A DNA stretch of 64,000 nt from assembly GCA_049601915.1 (NCBI GenBank), contig JBMYRB010000003.1:372001-436000 (forward strand), in the 5' to 3' direction. The notes beneath the pieces were generated by a model. The model was not told the origin of the DNA. It saw nothing but the letters and a program-made list of their open reading frames with translations, and did not search any database. This document shows, in pieces, positions 62,439 through 64,000 of this stretch. Position 1 is the stretch's first letter; every line of letters starts with the position of its first letter. Position numbers and translations under genes: made by a program. The DNA comes from UBA8079 sp049601915. GTDB lineage: Bacteria > Pseudomonadota > Alphaproteobacteria > UBA6615.

Positions 62439-62828
62439 ATGTCCGACGAACTGCAAACCACCCGCCATGCGAGCCTGATCCACAAGCTCGACGACATCCC
62501 GGCGCACAAGATGCCTGGCGGCGAGGTGAAGGTCCTCGCGGGCGACCAGGTGCAGGGCCTGTGGGCCAAGTTCGAGGCGGGCACCCACATCCCGTCTCAT
62601 TCCCACCCGAACGAGCAGATTACCTGGCTGCGAAAGGGCCGCTTCGACTACAAGTTCGGCACCGGCGAGACGGCGACCTGCGAGGCGGGATCGCTGGTGC
62701 TCATCCCCGGCGGCATCGAGCACGAGGTCTGGTATGTCGAGGATTGCGAGATCGTCGAATTCTTCTCCCCGCCACGCACGGACATGTGGCCCGCCCTAGC
62801 GACCGACCCGTACGGTATGGAGGAGTAG
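62439..62828 (+). CDS. Cupin-domain protein
   Basis: The 129-residue protein is a single cupin. The metal motif 1 is HIPSHSHPNEQITWLRKGRF (two His and a Glu), and motif 2 has the histidine in IPGGIEHEVWYVED. AGGAG before ATG 62439 marks the start. Such small cupins act as isomerases, dioxygenases or sugar-binding proteins; nothing near reveals the reaction. It is divergent from the GST-like gene. Confidence 0.9.
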   Translation: MSDELQTTRHASLIHKLDDIPAHKMPGGEVKVLAGDQVQGLWAKFEAGTHIPSHSHPNEQITWLRKGRFDYKFGTGETATCEAGSLVLIPGGIEHEVWYVEDCEIVEFFSPPRTDMWPALATDPYGMEE

Positions 62829-62849
62829 CCAACTTTTGCGCTCATCCGT

Positions 62850-62932
62850 CATACGCGGACTTGATCCGCGTATCTCATCTCCATCCGGAAAGAGATGCCC
62901 GGATCAAGTCCGGGCATGACGATGGAGAAATC
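62850..62932. repeat. Pair of REP-like palindromes in inverted orientation
   Basis: Two 23-base hairpins face each other. The first has arms ATACGCGGA/TCCGCGTAT and loop CTTGA, the second has arms ATGCCCGGA/TCCGGGCAT and loop TCAAG, the reverse complement of the first loop. The outer GTCAT and inner GATCT-like ends also match in inverted sense. Elements of this form (core CCCGGACTTGATCCGGG) are scattered through alphaproteobacterial genomes. Ends are approximate. Confidence 0.75.
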
Positions 62933-62949
62933 GGCGCCTCTTGATTCAC

Positions 62950-63195
62950 CTAGCGCTGACGGGCCTGCACGATGATCCCGACGATGGTCTCTTCACCGAG
63001 GGACTTGCAGGCCTCGAGGCGCTGCAGCCCCTCGACCAGGATCTTCCGCTTGCCGTCGTCGCGCACCATGATCGGCACCTGCTGGCCCTCCTCGAGGATA
63101 CTTTCGGCGATCTCCTCGACCCTCTCGGGGTCGACCTCGTTACTGCGCTTGGTCGGGATGTAGATCTCGTCGATCTTGAAGATCAGGTCTTTCAT
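62950..63195 (-). CDS. Stand-alone ParB/Srx-fold domain protein
   Basis: The 81-residue protein is just a ParB-like N-terminal domain: IDEIYIPTKRSNEVDPERVE, then IAESILEEGQQVPIMVRDDG and KILVEGLQRLEACKSLGEET. The last stretch corresponds to the ParB G-x-R-R nucleotide site but reads EGLQR. There is no helix-turn-helix or C-terminal domain, so it is not a chromosome-partition ParB. The ribosome site before ATG 63195 is weak. Small Srx/ParB-like proteins occur as antitoxin-like or nuclease-like singletons; the role is unknown. Confidence 0.82.
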   Translation of the reverse strand: MKDLIFKIDEIYIPTKRSNEVDPERVEEIAESILEEGQQVPIMVRDDGKRKILVEGLQRLEACKSLGEETIVGIIVQARQR

Positions 63196-63303
63196 CTGCG
63201 GTGTCTTTCGGGTGCGGCTGCATGGGGCTGACGCTTTGCGGCCACGAGGCTAACATCATTTCTGCACCCCTGCGCAATCCACACGGTCACGAAGGACATT
63301 CCG

Positions 63304-64000
63304 ATGCAGCTCCCCTCGAAATTCGTCGATATCTCCATGGCGCTGGACGACGAGATCATCGTCGACCCGCCGGCCATGCGCCCGAAGATTTCCATGATGG
63401 AACATGGCGACAATCTGGGCCGGCTGCAGAAGAATTATCCTGGTCTCGACCCGGCCGACCTGCCGGGCAGCGTCTACTCCGCCTACGAGACGATCACGCT
63501 GACGACCCATAACGGCACCCATGTGGACGCACCCAAGCATTATCACCCGGTCGACAAGAACGGCGACCCGATGCCCGGTATCGACGAGATGCCGCTCGAC
63601 TGGTTCATGCGGCCGGGCGTGAAGTTCGACTTCCGGCATTTCGACGACGGCTACCTGGTGACCGCCGACGACATCGAGGCGGAACTCGCGCGCATCGGCC
63701 ACGACCTGCAGACACTAGACATCGTGCTGGTAAACACCAGTGCCGCCACCGCATACGGGCGCGACGACTATATCGACCATGGCTGCGGCATGGGCCGCGA
63801 GGCCACGCTCTACCTCACCTCACGGGGTGTGCGCGTCTGCGGCACGGATGCGTGGACATGGGACGCGCCGTTCAAGCACACGGCCGAGCGCTGGAAGGAG
63901 ACCAAGGACGCATCGATCATATGGGAAGGCCACTATGCCGGGATCGAGGAGCCCTACTGCCAGATCGAAAAGCTGCAGAACCTGGAGGCACTGCCGGACA
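63304..64000 (+). CDS. Cyclase-family hydrolase (PF04199), third copy, cut by window edge
   Basis: The frame runs from ATG 63304 (AAGGAC upstream) to the window end with 232 codons visible. It has the family motif TLTTHNGTHVDAPKHYHPVD (the metal-binding His and Asp region), LVNTSAATAYGRDDYIDHGC and RGVRVCGTDAWTWDAPF. It is more divergent from the two cyclases at 4.3 and 5.4 kb than these are from each other, and belongs to another branch. The reaction would again be opening of a ring amide or hydrolysis of a formamide. Confidence 0.9.
   Translation, partial: MQLPSKFVDISMALDDEIIVDPPAMRPKISMMEHGDNLGRLQKNYPGLDPADLPGSVYSAYETITLTTHNGTHVDAPKHYHPVDKNGDPMPGIDEMPLDWFMRPGVKFDFRHFDDGYLVTADDIEAELARIGHDLQTLDIVLVNTSAATAYGRDDYIDHGCGMGREATLYLTSRGVRVCGTDAWTWDAPFKHTAERWKETKDASIIWEGHYAGIEEPYCQIEKLQNLEALPD

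Noticed and set aside
1..64000. CRISPR arrays, tRNA or rRNA genes, transposase genes, prophage genes
   Set aside because: None was found by reading; the repeats seen are single palindromic elements, not arrays.

Overview
The window looks like a stretch of an alphaproteobacterial chromosome, probably from a free-living (possibly marine) heterotroph of the Rhodospirillales/Rhodobacterales kind. The evidence is a mostly high G+C content (a hand count of bases 14401-14460 gives about 68%), TRAP transporter genes, a GlnK/AmtB pair, IclR and LysR regulators beside catabolic enzymes, and REP-like palindromes of the kind scattered through alphaproteobacterial genomes. This placement is inference; there is no rRNA or tRNA gene to anchor it. 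No prophage, transposase, CRISPR array or tRNA was found.

Layout. 0-9.6 kb: TRAP transporter genes (dctM, cut by the window edge, and dctQ, divergent from dctP), a HisD-family dehydrogenase, two tandem cyclase-family (PF04199) genes, an SDR, a cysteine-type deiodinase-like protein and a glycerate 2-kinase. 9.8-11.5 kb: amtB-glnK. 11.5-24.8 kb: a hydroxyisobutyrate-dehydrogenase-like gene divergent from an IclR gene, a RutE-like nitroreductase, a CoA-transferase/Rieske pair, a metallophosphoesterase, a methyltransferase, a second IclR gene, two tandem Gfo/Idh/MocA dehydrogenases, a luciferase-like monooxygenase divergent from two tandem LysR genes, and an SDR. 24.8-27.3 kb: a gene graveyard (a frameshifted possible secreted protein, a DUF899 pseudogene with four in-frame stops, and a frameshifted GFA gene) around an intact TauE/SafE gene. 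27.3-37.3 kb: a long leftward block of XRE-cupin regulator, alpha/beta hydrolase, hyuA, two hyuB, a beta-lactamase-fold esterase and two SDRs.

37.6-42.2 kb: an AT-rich ABC importer operon, divergent from the XRE-cupin regulator across a region with a tandem imperfect 22-bp repeat. 42.2-47.3 kb: two paralogous alpha/beta hydrolases, a class IV aminotransferase and a lone molybdopterin large subunit. 47.3-52.0 kb: a second AT-rich importer operon of the branched-chain amino acid (Liv) type. 52.4-58 kb: SDR, MFS transporter, hydroxyisobutyrate-dehydrogenase-like gene, acyl-CoA ligase and quinone oxidoreductase. 58-61.3 kb: a rightward run of rhodanese, flavin reductase, amidohydrolase and TauE/SafE. 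61.3-64 kb: a tiny secreted ORF, a GST-like protein, a cupin, a pair of REP-like palindromes, a stand-alone ParB-like domain, and a third cyclase-family gene that runs off the edge.

Read together, this is a catabolic accessory region: three solute importers, many dehydrogenases and hydrolases, and several local regulators. The recurring theme is opening and oxidising small ring or amide compounds (HyuA/HyuB, three PF04199 cyclases, amidohydrolase, class IV aminotransferase). A weaker sulfur theme also appears (two TauE/SafE proteins, rhodanese, a HisD-family enzyme that could be HpsN-like). Substrates cannot be read from the sequence. Many families occur as adjacent duplicates, which suggests growth by local duplication and transfer.
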